Shown here: positions 1-9,091 of the stretch, piece by piece | How positions within the stretch are numbered: position 1 is the first letter of the stretch | Layout of the letters: each line of letters opens with the position of its first letter | DNA from: Mycobacterium colombiense | Lineage (GTDB): Bacteria > Actinomycetota > Actinomycetes > Mycobacteriales > Mycobacteriaceae | Assembly (NCBI RefSeq): GCF_001953985.1 | Contig: NZ_MBEI01000053.1 | Span: forward strand, 1-64,000 | DNA: 64,000 bases | Direction of reading: 5' to 3' | The notes under the pieces: model-generated | Told to the model about the DNA's origin: nothing | What the model saw: only the letters and a program-made list of their open reading frames with translations | The model's database searches: none | Made by a program: the position numbers and the translations under genes

Positions 1-1398
1 GGGCTCGGCGGGCGGCGGCGCCTCCGGGGCCGCGCTCGCGGGCGGCGGGGGTGGAGGCGGAGGCGGAGGCGCCGGCGCCTCGGGTGCCGGATTGGCCGGC
101 GGGGCGCCGTTATCCGCCGGCGGCGGCGCCTGCTGGGCGGGCGCCTGTTGCTGCGGGGCCTGCTGCTGGGGCTGCTGAGCCGGCTGCTGCCCGGGCAGGT
201 GCTGGTTGTTGGGCGGGATCTCCGGGGCCGAGCCCGTGCCGGCACCCGAGCCGGACTGGCTGGACGGCGACTGAGCCGGGGCCTGCAGGGGAATCGGCGG
301 CATGGTGAGCCGCTCTTCGGGAATGTCGGGCGGCGCCACCGGCGGCTGGCCATTGATCAGCAGCTGACCCTTGGCGCTGTTGAGCAGGGTGGCCCAGCCG
401 CCGTTGCCCAGCGTCGCGCCGATGCTGCAGGCCACCTCTCGGCTGCCCGCCGTCCAACTGGCCAGCGGCACCGTCGGGTAGATCAGCGTCAGGGTGGTGG
501 TTCGCAGCTTGACCGGCGCTAGGTACGCGTCGGTCATCTTGGTGCACGAGTCCTTGATGAAGCCGTCCTGGTCGGGCTCGGCGGGCAGGGCGCCGGGGAA
601 CTTCTCGGCCAGGTTGACCGTGCCCGTGACCTCCATCGCGTGCGGCGCCGCGCAGTCGACCGGCGCGTCGGTCGGCTGGTTGGTCGCCGAATCGATGCCT
701 AGGCAGGTGCCGGCCGGCCACACCTTGGACTGGTCGACGTCGGCGACCTTGCCCTTGAACGCCTGCTGCTGGTTGTTCATGCCGGGCAGCTGCAGGCCGC
801 ACAGCATGCGGCGATCGCCGGATTGGCGCCAGGCCCGGTCGCCGGGCCACAGCAGGCTGACGGTGAACCGGCTGTTCGGATCGAACTTGGCGCCGAGGTA
901 GTTGCGGACGGCGGCCTCGCACTGCTCCTGGGTGATCTGCTGGATGCGCGCGGGCGTCGGGGGTGCGGCGTTGGGCCCGTACTCCGAGCCCGGGAACGTC
1001 CGCATGTCAATGGATTCGGCGACCTCGAACTTGTGCTCGTCGCCGCAGTTGACGATCTTGGCCGACTCCGGGGTGGTGTCCGGCCACATCAGGCACTCGC
1101 CGGGGGAGGCGCGGTTGAAGGCGGCGTCGCTCTTGGTGCCGGTGCTGCGCACCGGGCTGCTGTCGAGGAACCGCCCCGAGCCGGCACCACCGACCGGGAT
1201 CGCGGTGACCAGCCCGGCGATCAGCAGGCCGCCGAGCGCGGTCAGCAGCAGCGCCCGCCGGGTCGCCCGGGCCTGCAGGCTGCGCGGCCAACCGAAGGCG
1301 GACGGCTGGAGACCGGACGACTCATCGGTTGACTCGACCGCCCGGCGTTCCCGGGCTTCCGAAAGTTCCTTCTCGGGCGCTTGCGACATCCGCTCCAT
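1..1398 (-). CDS. Septum-formation-domain membrane protein, Rv3835-like (C-terminus cut by window edge)
   Basis: Minus-strand frame open from position 1 to an ATG at 1398 (MERMSQAPEKEL); a second in-frame ATG at 1389 (MSQAPEKEL) has a GGAG just upstream, so the start is uncertain by three residues. The protein has a charged cytoplasmic N-terminus, one membrane span (about residues 49-68, ALLLTALGGLLIAGLVTAI) and an external part with paired cysteines (GECLMW, VNCGDEH, EQCEAAV, MLCGLQ, GTCLGI, VDCAAPH). This matches the septum-formation domain duplicated in Rv3835. The last ~110 residues seen are Q/P-rich low complexity ending in a proline run, and no stop is reached. The role in the family is unproven; it lies back to back with serS, as in M. 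tuberculosis. Confidence 0.85.
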   Translation of the reverse strand, partial: MERMSQAPEKELSEARERRAVESTDESSGLQPSAFGWPRSLQARATRRALLLTALGGLLIAGLVTAIPVGGAGSGRFLDSSPVRSTGTKSDAAFNRASPGECLMWPDTTPESAKIVNCGDEHKFEVAESIDMRTFPGSEYGPNAAPPTPARIQQITQEQCEAAVRNYLGAKFDPNSRFTVSLLWPGDRAWRQSGDRRMLCGLQLPGMNNQQQAFKGKVADVDQSKVWPAGTCLGIDSATNQPTDAPVDCAAPHAMEVTGTVNLAEKFPGALPAEPDQDGFIKDSCTKMTDAYLAPVKLRTTTLTLIYPTVPLASWTAGSREVACSIGATLGNGGWATLLNSAKGQLLINGQPPVAPPDIPEERLTMPPIPLQAPAQSPSSQSGSGAGTGSAPEIPPNNQHLPGQQPAQQPQQQAPQQQAPAQQAPPPADNGAPPANPAPEAPAPPPPPPPPPPASAAPEAPPPAEP

Positions 1399-1510
1399 TC
1401 TGACAGCAGCACCTGAGACGCGTGACAAAAGTTACTGATGTGAGTCCTGCGGTCAGCGGGAGTGGATGCGCCGCCAGCCGGCCGGACGCGGTGAAAGTAG
1501 TCTCAGGGCC

Positions 1511-2770
1511 GTGATCGACCTGAAGCAGCTCCGGGAAGACCCCGACGCCGTGCGCCGCTCCCAACTCAGTCGTGGCGAGGACCCGTCGCTGGTAGACGCA
1601 CTGCTGACCGCCGACGCCGCCCGCCGGGCCGCGATCTCGTCGGCGGACTCCCTACGGGCCGAGCAGAAGGCCGCCAGCAAGAGCGTGGGCGCGGCGTCCC
1701 CCGAGGAGCGCCCGGCCAAGCTGGCACGCGCCAAGGAATTGGCCGAGCAGGTGAAGGCCGCCGAAACCGCCCAGGCCGACGCGGAGACGGCGTTCACCGC
1801 GGCGCACATGGCGATCTCCAACGTCGTCATCGACGGGGTGCCCGCCGGTGGGGAGGACAACTTCGCCGTCCTCGACATGGTCGGCGAGCCCGCGGCGATC
1901 GACCACCCGAAGGACCACCTGGAGCTCGGCGAATCGCTCGGTCTCATCGACATGCAGCGCGGGGCCAAGGTGTCGGGGTCGCGGTTCTACTTCCTGACCG
2001 GCAAGGGTGCGCTGCTCCAGCTGGGCCTGTTGCAGCTGGCGTTGCGGCTGGCCGTCGAGAACGGCTTCATCCCGATGATTCCGCCGGTGCTGGTGCGCCC
2101 GGAGGTGATGGCCGGCACCGGATTCCTGGGCGCGCACGCCGAGGAGATCTACCGGGTCGAGGCCGACGACCTGTACCTGGTGGGCACCTCGGAGGTGCCG
2201 CTGGCGGGCTATCACTCCGACGAGATCCTGGACCTGTCCCGCGGGCCGCTGCGGTACGCGGGATGGTCGTCGTGCTTCCGCCGCGAGGCCGGCAGCTACG
2301 GCAAGGACACCCGCGGCATCATCCGGGTGCATCAGTTCGACAAGGTCGAGGGCTTCGTCTACTGCACGCCCGCCGACGCCGAGGCCGAACACCAGCGGCT
2401 GCTGGGTTGGCAGCGTGAGATGCTGGCCCGCATCGAGGTGCCCTACCGGGTGATCGACGTCGCCGCAGGCGATCTCGGCTCGTCGGCCGCGCGCAAATTC
2501 GATTGCGAGGCTTGGGTTCCCACGCAGGGCGCCTATCGCGAGCTGACGTCGACGTCGAACTGCACCACGTTCCAGGCCCGCCGGCTGGCCACCCGGTATC
2601 GCGACGAGGCCGGCAAACCGCAGACCGCCGCCACGCTCAACGGCACGCTGGGCACCACGCGGTGGCTGGTGGCGATCCTGGAGAACCACCAGCAGCCCGA
2701 CGGCAGCGTGCGTGTGCCCGAGGCGCTGGTGCCGTTCGTCGGCGTCGACGTGCTGGAGCCCGCGGGCTAG
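1511..2770 (+). CDS. serS: Seryl-tRNA synthetase
   Basis: Class IIa aminoacyl-tRNA synthetase that charges tRNA-Ser (and tRNA-Sec where present) in the cytoplasm. 419 residues from the GTG at 1511 ([18 protein letters not shown]), the same length as the M. tuberculosis enzyme; an upstream ATG at 1466 would add 15 residues with no family support. The N-terminal ~110 residues form the helical tRNA-binding arm. The catalytic domain shows motif 2 ([14 protein letters not shown]) and motif 3 (LNGTLGTTR), with the serine-pocket TSEVPL segment. Its stop codon overlaps the stop of the convergent AraC-type gene, so there is no room for a terminator between them. Confidence 0.97.
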   Translation: MIDLKQLREDPDAVRRSQLSRGEDPSLVDALLTADAARRAAISSADSLRAEQKAASKSVGAASPEERPAKLARAKELAEQVKAAETAQADAETAFTAAHMAISNVVIDGVPAGGEDNFAVLDMVGEPAAIDHPKDHLELGESLGLIDMQRGAKVSGSRFYFLTGKGALLQLGLLQLALRLAVENGFIPMIPPVLVRPEVMAGTGFLGAHAEEIYRVEADDLYLVGTSEVPLAGYHSDEILDLSRGPLRYAGWSSCFRREAGSYGKDTRGIIRVHQFDKVEGFVYCTPADAEAEHQRLLGWQREMLARIEVPYRVIDVAAGDLGSSAARKFDCEAWVPTQGAYRELTSTSNCTTFQARRLATRYRDEAGKPQTAATLNGTLGTTRWLVAILENHQQPDGSVRVPEALVPFVGVDVLEPAG

Positions 2771-3516
2771 AAGGCCTTGCCGGCCAGCTGGCCGGGGGTG
2801 TGCCCGAACGCTCGCCGGTAGCTGTCGATGAAGGCACTCGGTGTGGCCCAACCACATTCGGCCGCCACCGAGGTGACATCGCGCCGCTCGGCGAGCAGCA
2901 CCAGGGCATGCTGCAGCCGGACCTGGGTGCGCCACTGCGGGAACGTCATGGCCAGCTCGTCGCTGAACAGCCGGCTAAGCGTGCGCTGGCCGACGCCGAC
3001 CCGGTCGCCAATCTGCTGCAGCGTCAACGACTCTCGCAGGTTGTCGGCGATCAACGCACAGGCTTGACGCAGCCGGCCGTCGACGGGGGTGGGAATCCAC
3101 AGCGGCTCCCCGACGCTGGTCCCCTGTAACTGATCGTGCAGCACGGCCAGCATCCGGTGATGCTCGTCGGTGTCGGTGCCATCGGTCTGCGAACACGCGA
3201 TGATCAACTCGCGCATCAACGGATTGACCGCCAGGACGGCGGGCGCCGCGGGGCCGCGGCGATAGCGGCCGGGGTCCAGCGCGACGCCGTGAAACTGCGT
3301 CGTGCCGTGGAACTTGTGTTCGTGCCAGCACCCCGCCGGTATCCAGATGGCACGATTCGCCGGCGTGATCCACGTTCCCGCCGGGGTGGTCACCGAGACC
3401 GCGCCCGACGACGGGTAGACGATCTGGTGCAGGGGATGCCGATGCCGTTCGATCTGCGCTCCCGGCGGGAGCGTCTGCGACGACGTCGCCGGCCCGTGAT
3501 GGCTGAATTCCGACAT
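2767..3516 (-). CDS. AraC-family transcriptional regulator (Rv3833-like)
   Basis: 249 residues from the ATG at 3516 (MSEFSHHGP). The N-terminal half is a cupin-type sensor ([26 protein letters not shown]) and the C-terminal ~100 residues are the double helix-turn-helix AraC domain ([19 protein letters not shown], then [20 protein letters not shown] and FGHTPGQ). A longer open frame reaching 3774 would run into the divergent methyltransferase gene and is not needed. The gene is convergent with serS and overlaps its stop codon. Small-molecule ligand and targets are not evident; the divergent methyltransferase gene 79 bp away is the natural candidate target. Confidence 0.9.
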   Translation of the reverse strand: MSEFSHHGPATSSQTLPPGAQIERHRHPLHQIVYPSSGAVSVTTPAGTWITPANRAIWIPAGCWHEHKFHGTTQFHGVALDPGRYRRGPAAPAVLAVNPLMRELIIACSQTDGTDTDEHHRMLAVLHDQLQGTSVGEPLWIPTPVDGRLRQACALIADNLRESLTLQQIGDRVGVGQRTLSRLFSDELAMTFPQWRTQVRLQHALVLLAERRDVTSVAAECGWATPSAFIDSYRRAFGHTPGQLAGKAF

Positions 3517-3595
3517 ATCTCGGCAGGATATCGGAAGCCCGCAGTGCGGGTGACAGCATAGCGTTCTGGTTGACCCATAGAAAGGCGGGATCACG

Positions 3596-4174
3596 ATGGC
3601 GATGAATCTCCTGCACCGACGCCGGTGCAGCTCAGCGGGCTGGGAAAGGGCGGTGGCCGATGAGCTGTTGCCCTGGGCGCTGCGGGGCATCGAATTGGGC
3701 GCGCGCACATTGGAAATCGGCCCCGGATACGGGGCGACGCTGCGCGCCCTGCTCGAGCGCACGGCGTCGCTCACGGCGGTCGAAGTGGACGCCGCGATGG
3801 CCGATCGCCTGCAGCGCCTTTACGGCGACCGGGCGCGCATCATCCACGGTGACGGCGGCGAAACCGGTTTGCCCGCAGACCATTTCACCTCGGTGGTGTG
3901 CTTCACGATGCTGCACCACGTTCCCCGCCCCGAGTTGCAGGACCGCCTGTTCGCCGAGGCGTTCCGGGTGCTGCAACCCGGCGGGGTGTTCGCCGGCAGC
4001 GACGGCGTTCCGTCGTGGGCCTTCCGTCTGATTCACGTCGGCGACACCTACAACCCGATCGCGCCCCGCGACCTCCCCGGGCGGCTTCGCGCCGCGGGAT
4101 TCAGCGACGTCGACACCGACGTCAGGGGCGGCCGGCAGAAGTGGCGGGCCAGCAAGGCGTCGGCTAGGCGTTGA
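3596..4174 (+). CDS. Class I SAM-dependent methyltransferase (Rv3832c-like)
   Basis: 192 residues. Methyltransferase-11 type fold: motif I LEIGPGYGATLRALL, motif II acidic residue in AVEVDAAMADRL, then GDGGETGLPADHFTSVVCF and MLHHVPRPELQD, with the post-motif VLQPGGVFAGSDG. The ATG at 3596 follows a purine-rich GAAAGGCGGGA; a second ATG two codons on is possible. It is divergent from the AraC regulator and its 3' end overlaps the DUF2834 gene on the other strand by 11 bp. The methyl acceptor cannot be inferred from sequence. Confidence 0.88.
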   Translation: MAMNLLHRRRCSSAGWERAVADELLPWALRGIELGARTLEIGPGYGATLRALLERTASLTAVEVDAAMADRLQRLYGDRARIIHGDGGETGLPADHFTSVVCFTMLHHVPRPELQDRLFAEAFRVLQPGGVFAGSDGVPSWAFRLIHVGDTYNPIAPRDLPGRLRAAGFSDVDTDVRGGRQKWRASKASARR

Positions 4175-4649
4175 CCGGCGCGCGGTCCCGTTCGTGCCGG
4201 CGCTGGCGTTCCATGGTCGCGAAGTAGAACGCGAACGCGAACGCGAAGCTGGTGAACAGGCTGGACACGAAGTACAGCCACGGGTGGCGCAGACCGCGGC
4301 GGTAGCCGTCCACGATCGTAAAGATCGGCAGCAGAACGACATTGGCGATCGTGTAGTCCTGGCTGGCCGAGCTGGCGGCCGGGTTGGTGAACATCAGCTT
4401 GATGTATTCGACCCAGCTGCCGTGTTCGCCCCAGAGCGGGTTGGTGGATCCGTGCGCGTACTGGTGCACGAAGGTGATGTTGAAATACCAGCCGAGGGCG
4501 ACCGACGCGATGCCGACGACGTAGTACACGATTTCCATTGGCGAGAAGAGCGGGCCGTTGTCCGGCCGGGCGAAAACTCCTCTGTTGGCCATGACGATCC
4601 AGCTGATGACCGCCAGGCCGAGTACCGCGTGAGTGAGTAGCGAGACCAT
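4164..4649 (-). CDS. DUF2834-type small integral membrane protein (Rv3831-like)
   Basis: 161 residues from the ATG at 4649 (MVSLLTHAVLGLAVISW). About four predicted membrane spans: residues 4-20, 40-60 (VYYVVGIASVALGWYF), roughly 100-115 and 128-145 (LFTSFAFAFAFYFA), with a positively charged C-terminus. It resembles the DUF2834 family of unknown function. The gene diverges from the TetR gene across an 87-bp gap containing a palindromic operator, so it is probably under the control of that regulator. No enzyme motif is visible. Confidence 0.85.
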   Translation of the reverse strand: MVSLLTHAVLGLAVISWIVMANRGVFARPDNGPLFSPMEIVYYVVGIASVALGWYFNITFVHQYAHGSTNPLWGEHGSWVEYIKLMFTNPAASSASQDYTIANVVLLPIFTIVDGYRRGLRHPWLYFVSSLFTSFAFAFAFYFATMERQRRHERDRAPVNA

Positions 4650-4673
4650 GGGCGCAGTCTCACCCCCGGCGCA

Positions 4674-4699
4674 AAGTTTTGTCAATATTGACACAACAA
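4674..4699. promoter_or_regulatory. Palindromic operator, copy 1 (TetR/DUF2834 divergent gap)
   Basis: The core TGTCAATATTGACA (4680-4693) is a perfect 14-bp palindrome in an AT-rich patch of an otherwise GC-rich region. It is flanked by AAGTTT on the left; the right flank ACAAC only partly mirrors it. It lies 25 bp upstream of the DUF2834 start and 38 bp upstream of the TetR start, well placed to control both. A close copy sits at 5371-5396. Confidence 0.75.
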
Positions 4700-4736
4700 C
4701 CCGCTGCCGGCTCCGCGGGCTTGGTACCTTCTTCCC

Positions 4737-5384
4737 ATGGTCAGGCCCGCGCAGACGGCGCGCAGCGAGCGCACCCGCGAAGCCTTGCGGCAGGCCGCAC
4801 TGGTGCGATTCCTGGCCCAGGGCGTGGAAGACACGTCGGCCGAGCAGATCGCCGCCGACGCCGGGGTGTCGCTGCGGACGTTCTACCGCCACTTCAGCTC
4901 CAAGCACGATCTGCTGTTCGCCGACTACACCGGGCTGCACTGGTTTCGCTCCGCTCTGGATGCCAGGCCGGCCGACGAACCCATCATCGACTCGGTGCAG
5001 GCAGCCATCTTCTCGTTCCCGTATGACGTCGATGCCGTCACCAAGATCGCCGCCCTGCGGCAAGACGAGCTGGACCCCGGCCGCATCGTCCGCCACATCC
5101 GGGATGTCCAGGCCGACTTCGCCGATGCCATTGGCGCGCAACTGCAACGGCGCAGCCGCGGGGCCAACGGGACCGCAGATCCGACGGCGGACCGACGGGT
5201 GCGTGCCGCCGTCACCGCGAGATGCATTGCGGCCGCGGTGTTCGGCGCGATGGAGGTCTGGATGGACAGCGACGAGCGGTCGCTGGGCGAACTCGCGCGG
5301 CTGTGCCACGCGGCGCTGGAGGCGCTGCGGGAGGGGATCACCGACAGCTGGGTCACGGCGACCGCCCGCGAAGTTTCGTCATAA
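4737..5384 (+). CDS. TetR-family transcriptional regulator (Rv3830c-like)
   Basis: 215 residues. The N-terminal DNA-binding domain is typical: RTREALRQAALVRFLAQG, then EQIAADAGVSLRTFYRHFSS with helix-turn-helix near residues 38-57. The C-terminal ligand domain is variable, as expected. The ATG at 4737 starts MVRPAQTARSERTREALR. Dyads with almost the same sequence lie immediately upstream of this gene and across its own stop codon (5371-5396), in front of the next gene. The layout suggests autorepression plus repression of the flavin oxidoreductase downstream and the divergent membrane protein. Confidence 0.93.
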   Translation: MVRPAQTARSERTREALRQAALVRFLAQGVEDTSAEQIAADAGVSLRTFYRHFSSKHDLLFADYTGLHWFRSALDARPADEPIIDSVQAAIFSFPYDVDAVTKIAALRQDELDPGRIVRHIRDVQADFADAIGAQLQRRSRGANGTADPTADRRVRAAVTARCIAAAVFGAMEVWMDSDERSLGELARLCHAALEALREGITDSWVTATAREVSS

Positions 5385-5396
5385 TTGACAAAACTT
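5371..5396. promoter_or_regulatory. Palindromic operator, copy 2 (upstream of phytoene-dehydrogenase-like gene)
   Basis: A 26-bp imperfect dyad: left arm AAGTTTCGTCAT, right arm AATTGACAAAACTT. It matches the left 20 bp of copy 1 (4674-4699) except for three positions. It overlaps the TetR stop codon (5382-5384) and ends 36 bp before the ATG of the oxidoreductase gene. The inferred consensus half-site is AAGTTTTGTCAAT. Confidence 0.75.
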
Positions 5397-5432
5397 TGGT
5401 GTCGTGCGAGCCTCCATTCCGGAGGGCAGGAC

Positions 5433-6995
5433 ATGACTGATTACGACGCGATTGTTATCGGCGCGGGCCACAACGGGCTGACCGCGGCCGTGCTGCTGCA
5501 GAAGGCCGGACTGAAGACGGTGTGCCTGGATCCCAAGCTCTACGCGGGCGGCATGGCCTCCACCGTCGAGCTTTTCGACGGGTACCAGTTCGAGATCGCC
5601 GGCTCGGTGCAATTCCCGACGTCCCAGGTGGTGGTCGACGAGCTGGGCCTGGACACCATTCCGACGATCGACCTGGACGTGATGTCGGTGGCCGTGCGCG
5701 GCGTCGGCGACGATCCGCTGGTGCAGTACAGCGACCCCGTCAAGCTGTTCACCCATCTCAACGAGGTGCACGGCGCGGACGCCGTCAACGGCATGGCGGG
5801 GTTGATGGCCTGGAGTCAGGGCCCGACCCGCGCGCTGGGCCGGTTCGAAGCCGGAACACCACCCAAGAGCATCGACGAGATGTATGCCTGTGCGACAAAC
5901 GAATTCGAGCGCTCGGCGATCGATGACATGTTGTTCGGCTCGGTCACCGACGTGTTGGACCGCTACCTGCCGGACCGCGAGAAGTTCGGCGCGATCCGCG
6001 GCTCGATGACGGTGCTGGCCGTCAACACGCTCTACCGGGGGCCGTCCACGCCCGGTAGCGCCGCCGCGCTCGCCTTCGGCCTCGGCGTGCCCGACGGCGA
6101 CACCATGCAGATGAAGAAGCTGCGCGGTGGCATCGGCGCACTCACCTCGCACCTGTGCGACGTGCTGCAAAGCCATGGCGGCGAACTCCGGTTGCGCACC
6201 AAGGTGACCGAGATCCTGGTCGCCGACGGACGGGTGACCGGGGTGCGCACCGAGGCGGGCGAGACGTTGACCGCCCCGATCGTGATCTCCGGCATCGCTC
6301 CGGACGTCACGCTCAACGACATGATCGATCCCGCCGCGCTGCCCGCCGACATCCGGGAACGCTACGCGCGCATCGACCACCGCGGCAGCTACCTGCAGAT
6401 GCACTTCGCGCTCGAGGAGGCGCCCGCCTTCGCCGCGCCCTACGAGGCCCTCAACGAGCCGGCCATGCAGGCCTCGATCGGCCTGTTCTGTACGCCGGAG
6501 GAGGTCCAGCAGCAATGGGAGGACGCGCGGCGCGGCATCGTCCCGGCCGACCCGACCGTCGTGTTGCAGATCCCGTCGCAGAACGACCCGGACCTGGCGC
6601 CGGAGGGCAAGCATGCCGCGTCGGCGTTCGCGCTGTTCTTCCCGATCGAGGGCGACGTGGATTATGGGCAGGCCAAGGTCGAAATGGGCCAGCGGGTGAT
6701 CGACAAGATCACCAGGCTCGCCCCGAATTTCGAACGCAGCATCATCCGGCACACCACCTTCACGCCCCGGCACATGGGTGTGATGTTCGGCGCCCCCGGC
6801 GGCGACTACTGCCACGGCCTGTTGAACGCCAACCAGATCGGACCGAACCGGCCAGGCCCGCGGGGTTTCCTCGGCCAGCCGATCCCGATCGAGGGCCTGT
6901 ACCTGGGCAGCGCGGGCTGTCACGGCGGCCCGGGGATCACCTTCGTCCCCGGCTACAACGCGGCGCGCCAAGCGCTGACCGACCGGGGCCGGTAG
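5433..6995 (+). CDS. Phytoene dehydrogenase-like FAD/NAD(P) oxidoreductase (Rv3829c-like)
   Basis: 520 residues from the ATG at 5433, preceded by a strong ribosome site GGAGGGCAGG. The N-terminal Rossmann fold reads YDAIVIGAGHNGLTAAVLL (residues ~4-22). The C-terminus has the FAD-contacting GLYLGSAGCHGGPGITFVPG typical of the CrtI/amine-oxidase family. CrtI-like proteins desaturate or isomerise polyenes, but no other carotenoid gene is nearby, so the substrate is unknown. The frame remains open to 5385 upstream, but that would swallow the operator. The gene is convergent with the next, 8 bp away. Confidence 0.9.
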   Translation: MTDYDAIVIGAGHNGLTAAVLLQKAGLKTVCLDPKLYAGGMASTVELFDGYQFEIAGSVQFPTSQVVVDELGLDTIPTIDLDVMSVAVRGVGDDPLVQYSDPVKLFTHLNEVHGADAVNGMAGLMAWSQGPTRALGRFEAGTPPKSIDEMYACATNEFERSAIDDMLFGSVTDVLDRYLPDREKFGAIRGSMTVLAVNTLYRGPSTPGSAAALAFGLGVPDGDTMQMKKLRGGIGALTSHLCDVLQSHGGELRLRTKVTEILVADGRVTGVRTEAGETLTAPIVISGIAPDVTLNDMIDPAALPADIRERYARIDHRGSYLQMHFALEEAPAFAAPYEALNEPAMQASIGLFCTPEEVQQQWEDARRGIVPADPTVVLQIPSQNDPDLAPEGKHAASAFALFFPIEGDVDYGQAKVEMGQRVIDKITRLAPNFERSIIRHTTFTPRHMGVMFGAPGGDYCHGLLNANQIGPNRPGPRGFLGQPIPIEGLYLGSAGCHGGPGITFVPGYNAARQALTDRGR

Positions 6996-7003
6996 AGCGG
7001 GTC

Positions 7004-7345
7004 CTAGCCGCGCCGGGGGAGCAGCTCGTCCAACAGGGCGGTGAACTCGTCGGGGCGCGCCGGCGTGAACGCGGGGGAGGGCCGGGTGCCGGGCACGTCC
7101 AGCGTGATCAGCTTCGACTTGAAGGGCCTGCTGATATCCAGCGGCAGCCAGCGGCGAAAGTCAGAGCTGCCCCATATCCGGAACCGGTGGGTGAACAGTC
7201 CCAGGTCTTCGGTCTTGTACCCGCGGATCGCATCGAGTGTGATCACCTTCGACGTGCCCGACGGAAAGTGGTAGCGGCGCAACGTGATCGCCGCGCGGTC
7301 CAGCTGGACCAGGCCGTCATCGTAGGAGCCGTAGGAGTCGCTCAC
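7004..7345 (-). CDS. Small conserved protein downstream of the Rieske gene, possibly PH-like
   Basis: 113 residues from a GTG at 7345 that overlaps the TGA of the upstream gene (GTGA overlap), implying translational coupling. The sequence is rich in short beta strands (GLVQLDRAAITLRRYHF, SKVITLDAIRGYKT, KLITLDVPG), reminiscent of bacterial PH-like folds. No signal peptide or membrane span is seen. Function is unknown; coupling suggests a partner of the MBL-Rieske protein. The frame stays open upstream to 7591, but that part is a shadow of the preceding gene. Confidence 0.7.
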   Translation of the reverse strand: MSDSYGSYDDGLVQLDRAAITLRRYHFPSGTSKVITLDAIRGYKTEDLGLFTHRFRIWGSSDFRRWLPLDISRPFKSKLITLDVPGTRPSPAFTPARPDEFTALLDELLPRRG

Positions 7346-8892
7346 GCCCGTGAACTCCGCAGCTGGTGACCCTTCGCGGTCAGGCAGCGCCCGTCGTCCA
7401 GTCGCCACTGCCAGCCATGCAGGTTGCAGGTCAACGTGTTTCCCTCGACCACACCGAATTTCGACAGGTCGGCCTTGAGGTGCGGGCAGCGGCGCTGAAT
7501 CTCCCAGCCGTCCAGCGTGACCGAGGCCGAGTCGTCGTGAGTCTCGGCGAACCAGCCGTCGGCGTAGGCGATCCGTTCGTCGGTCAGGCACTTGAAGAAC
7601 GTGTAGAGGTACTCGTTGTAGCCGCCGACTCGCCAGGCCCTGAACCGGGTCGACAGGAAGATGGTGTTGACCCAGTCCGGCTCGCCGTCGCGCAGCACGG
7701 TGCGGACCAACTCCGGCGCAATCGCGAACCCGTAGCGGACCTTCTCATCCGGAATACGTTCCCGCACAGCACGTTTCGGAAAGTCCAGGATCACGGTCTC
7801 CGGGCCGAGCACCAGCTCGACGGGATAGCCGATCCCGTCGCAGATCTCGTCGCTTTGCGACATGATCGGCTCGAACAGGGCGCGCAGCGGTTCCAGCAGC
7901 GGCTCCCCGGTGGCCGGCGCCCAGCTGGCCCGCTGCGCGGCGACGACCGGCGCCATCCGTTCGGCGTAGTCGGCGATGTAGTCGGCCTTGCCCGTGGTGA
8001 AGATGGCCTCGACCTCGTCCGTGGGCAGCGGATGGGTCAGCGAATTCAGGGTGGAGCCGGTGAAGTCGGCGGTCGACCCGGGGATCATCAGCAGCCCGCC
8101 GTCGTTGCCGTGCCTGCGCATCTGGTCCAGGAAGACCATCTGGTCGGGGAAGATGTTGGCCGGATCGGCGTGGTCGTCGTTGAGGTCGCGCAGCTCGGGG
8201 TCCAGGAAGCAGGGCGGGCCCGCGGACGGGACCACCCACGTCGCGCCCACCTGGGCGAGATACTGGCGGGCGCGGTCCATCTGGCGTTGCCGCTTCTGGA
8301 CGCCGAAGGACTCCTTGGCGCGGGCGGGCATGTCGTAGACCATCGGGTACCAGATGGCCCCCGAGTACTGCAGCATGTGCACGTCGATGTGCCCGAACTC
8401 GGACGCCAGCACGTCCAGGTCCACGGGCCGGGCGTCGTTCATGTTGAAAACCGTTGTCGCACCGTCGGAAACCAACAGCGCCGAATCACCGATCGGGCCG
8501 TCGGCCGGCGCCCGCAGGGCGATGATCATGACGTCGAGCTCGCCCTTCGGACCGCTGATCCGGTGCTTGGCCGAGTTGCTGGTCTCGTAGAACCGGTGAA
8601 AACCCAGCTTCTCCAACTCATTTCGCAGGTCGGGCACCGGGAAGTCCGGCAGCAACACCACCGCGTCCTTGTTGACGTGCTCGGCCAGATTCTTCGCGTC
8701 GAAGTGGTCCTTGTGCAGGTGCGAGACATACAGGTAGTCGCAGTCACCCAGGTGGTCCCAGTCCAGCGTGCTGTTGTCCGGGAACGGGAACCACGACGCG
8801 AAGTAGGCGGGATTGACCCACGGGTCGCAAAGGATGCTGCCCGCTTGGGTCTGGATCAGAAATCCGGCGTGGCCGACGCTGGTGACCTGCAC
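7342..8892 (-). CDS. Metallo-beta-lactamase-fold and Rieske [2Fe-2S] fusion protein (Rv3818-like)
   Basis: 516 residues, equal to the M. tuberculosis homologue as I recall it. The N-terminal half is an MBL fold with the metal-binding motif SHLHKDHFD (H58, H60, D62, H63) and GHAGFLIQTQAG at the start. The C-terminus carries a Rieske cluster: C469-P-H471 and C489-N-L-H492 in CPHLKADL...CNLHGWQW. This pairing of hydrolase and iron-sulfur domains resembles UlaG/CMP-Neu5Ac hydroxylase-type enzymes, so an oxidoreductive or hydroxylase role is possible, but the substrate is unknown. It diverges from the acyltransferase genes across ~200 bp. Confidence 0.9.
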   Translation of the reverse strand: MQVTSVGHAGFLIQTQAGSILCDPWVNPAYFASWFPFPDNSTLDWDHLGDCDYLYVSHLHKDHFDAKNLAEHVNKDAVVLLPDFPVPDLRNELEKLGFHRFYETSNSAKHRISGPKGELDVMIIALRAPADGPIGDSALLVSDGATTVFNMNDARPVDLDVLASEFGHIDVHMLQYSGAIWYPMVYDMPARAKESFGVQKRQRQMDRARQYLAQVGATWVVPSAGPPCFLDPELRDLNDDHADPANIFPDQMVFLDQMRRHGNDGGLLMIPGSTADFTGSTLNSLTHPLPTDEVEAIFTTGKADYIADYAERMAPVVAAQRASWAPATGEPLLEPLRALFEPIMSQSDEICDGIGYPVELVLGPETVILDFPKRAVRERIPDEKVRYGFAIAPELVRTVLRDGEPDWVNTIFLSTRFRAWRVGGYNEYLYTFFKCLTDERIAYADGWFAETHDDSASVTLDGWEIQRRCPHLKADLSKFGVVEGNTLTCNLHGWQWRLDDGRCLTAKGHQLRSSRA

Positions 8893-9091
8893 TGATACCT
8901 TCCTGGGGCCGGTTAAAGGCTGCTGCGGCCCCGGCCGGGGGTGACGGCTTTTCAGCCCCCGAGCTTAGCGCGAGCCGGCACCATCGTCCTGCCACCGCCG
9001 CCCGCTGACGGCGCCCCCGCGCCCGGTCCGTCCACCTGGGATTTCCGGCTGTTCGGGCGGCGCAGGGTCGGGAGCATTAGGCTGAACTGCT

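Noticed and set aside
3517..3774. N-terminal extension of the AraC regulator over the methyltransferase gene
   Set aside because: The added residues do not resemble the cupin domain and would overlap a well-supported divergent gene.
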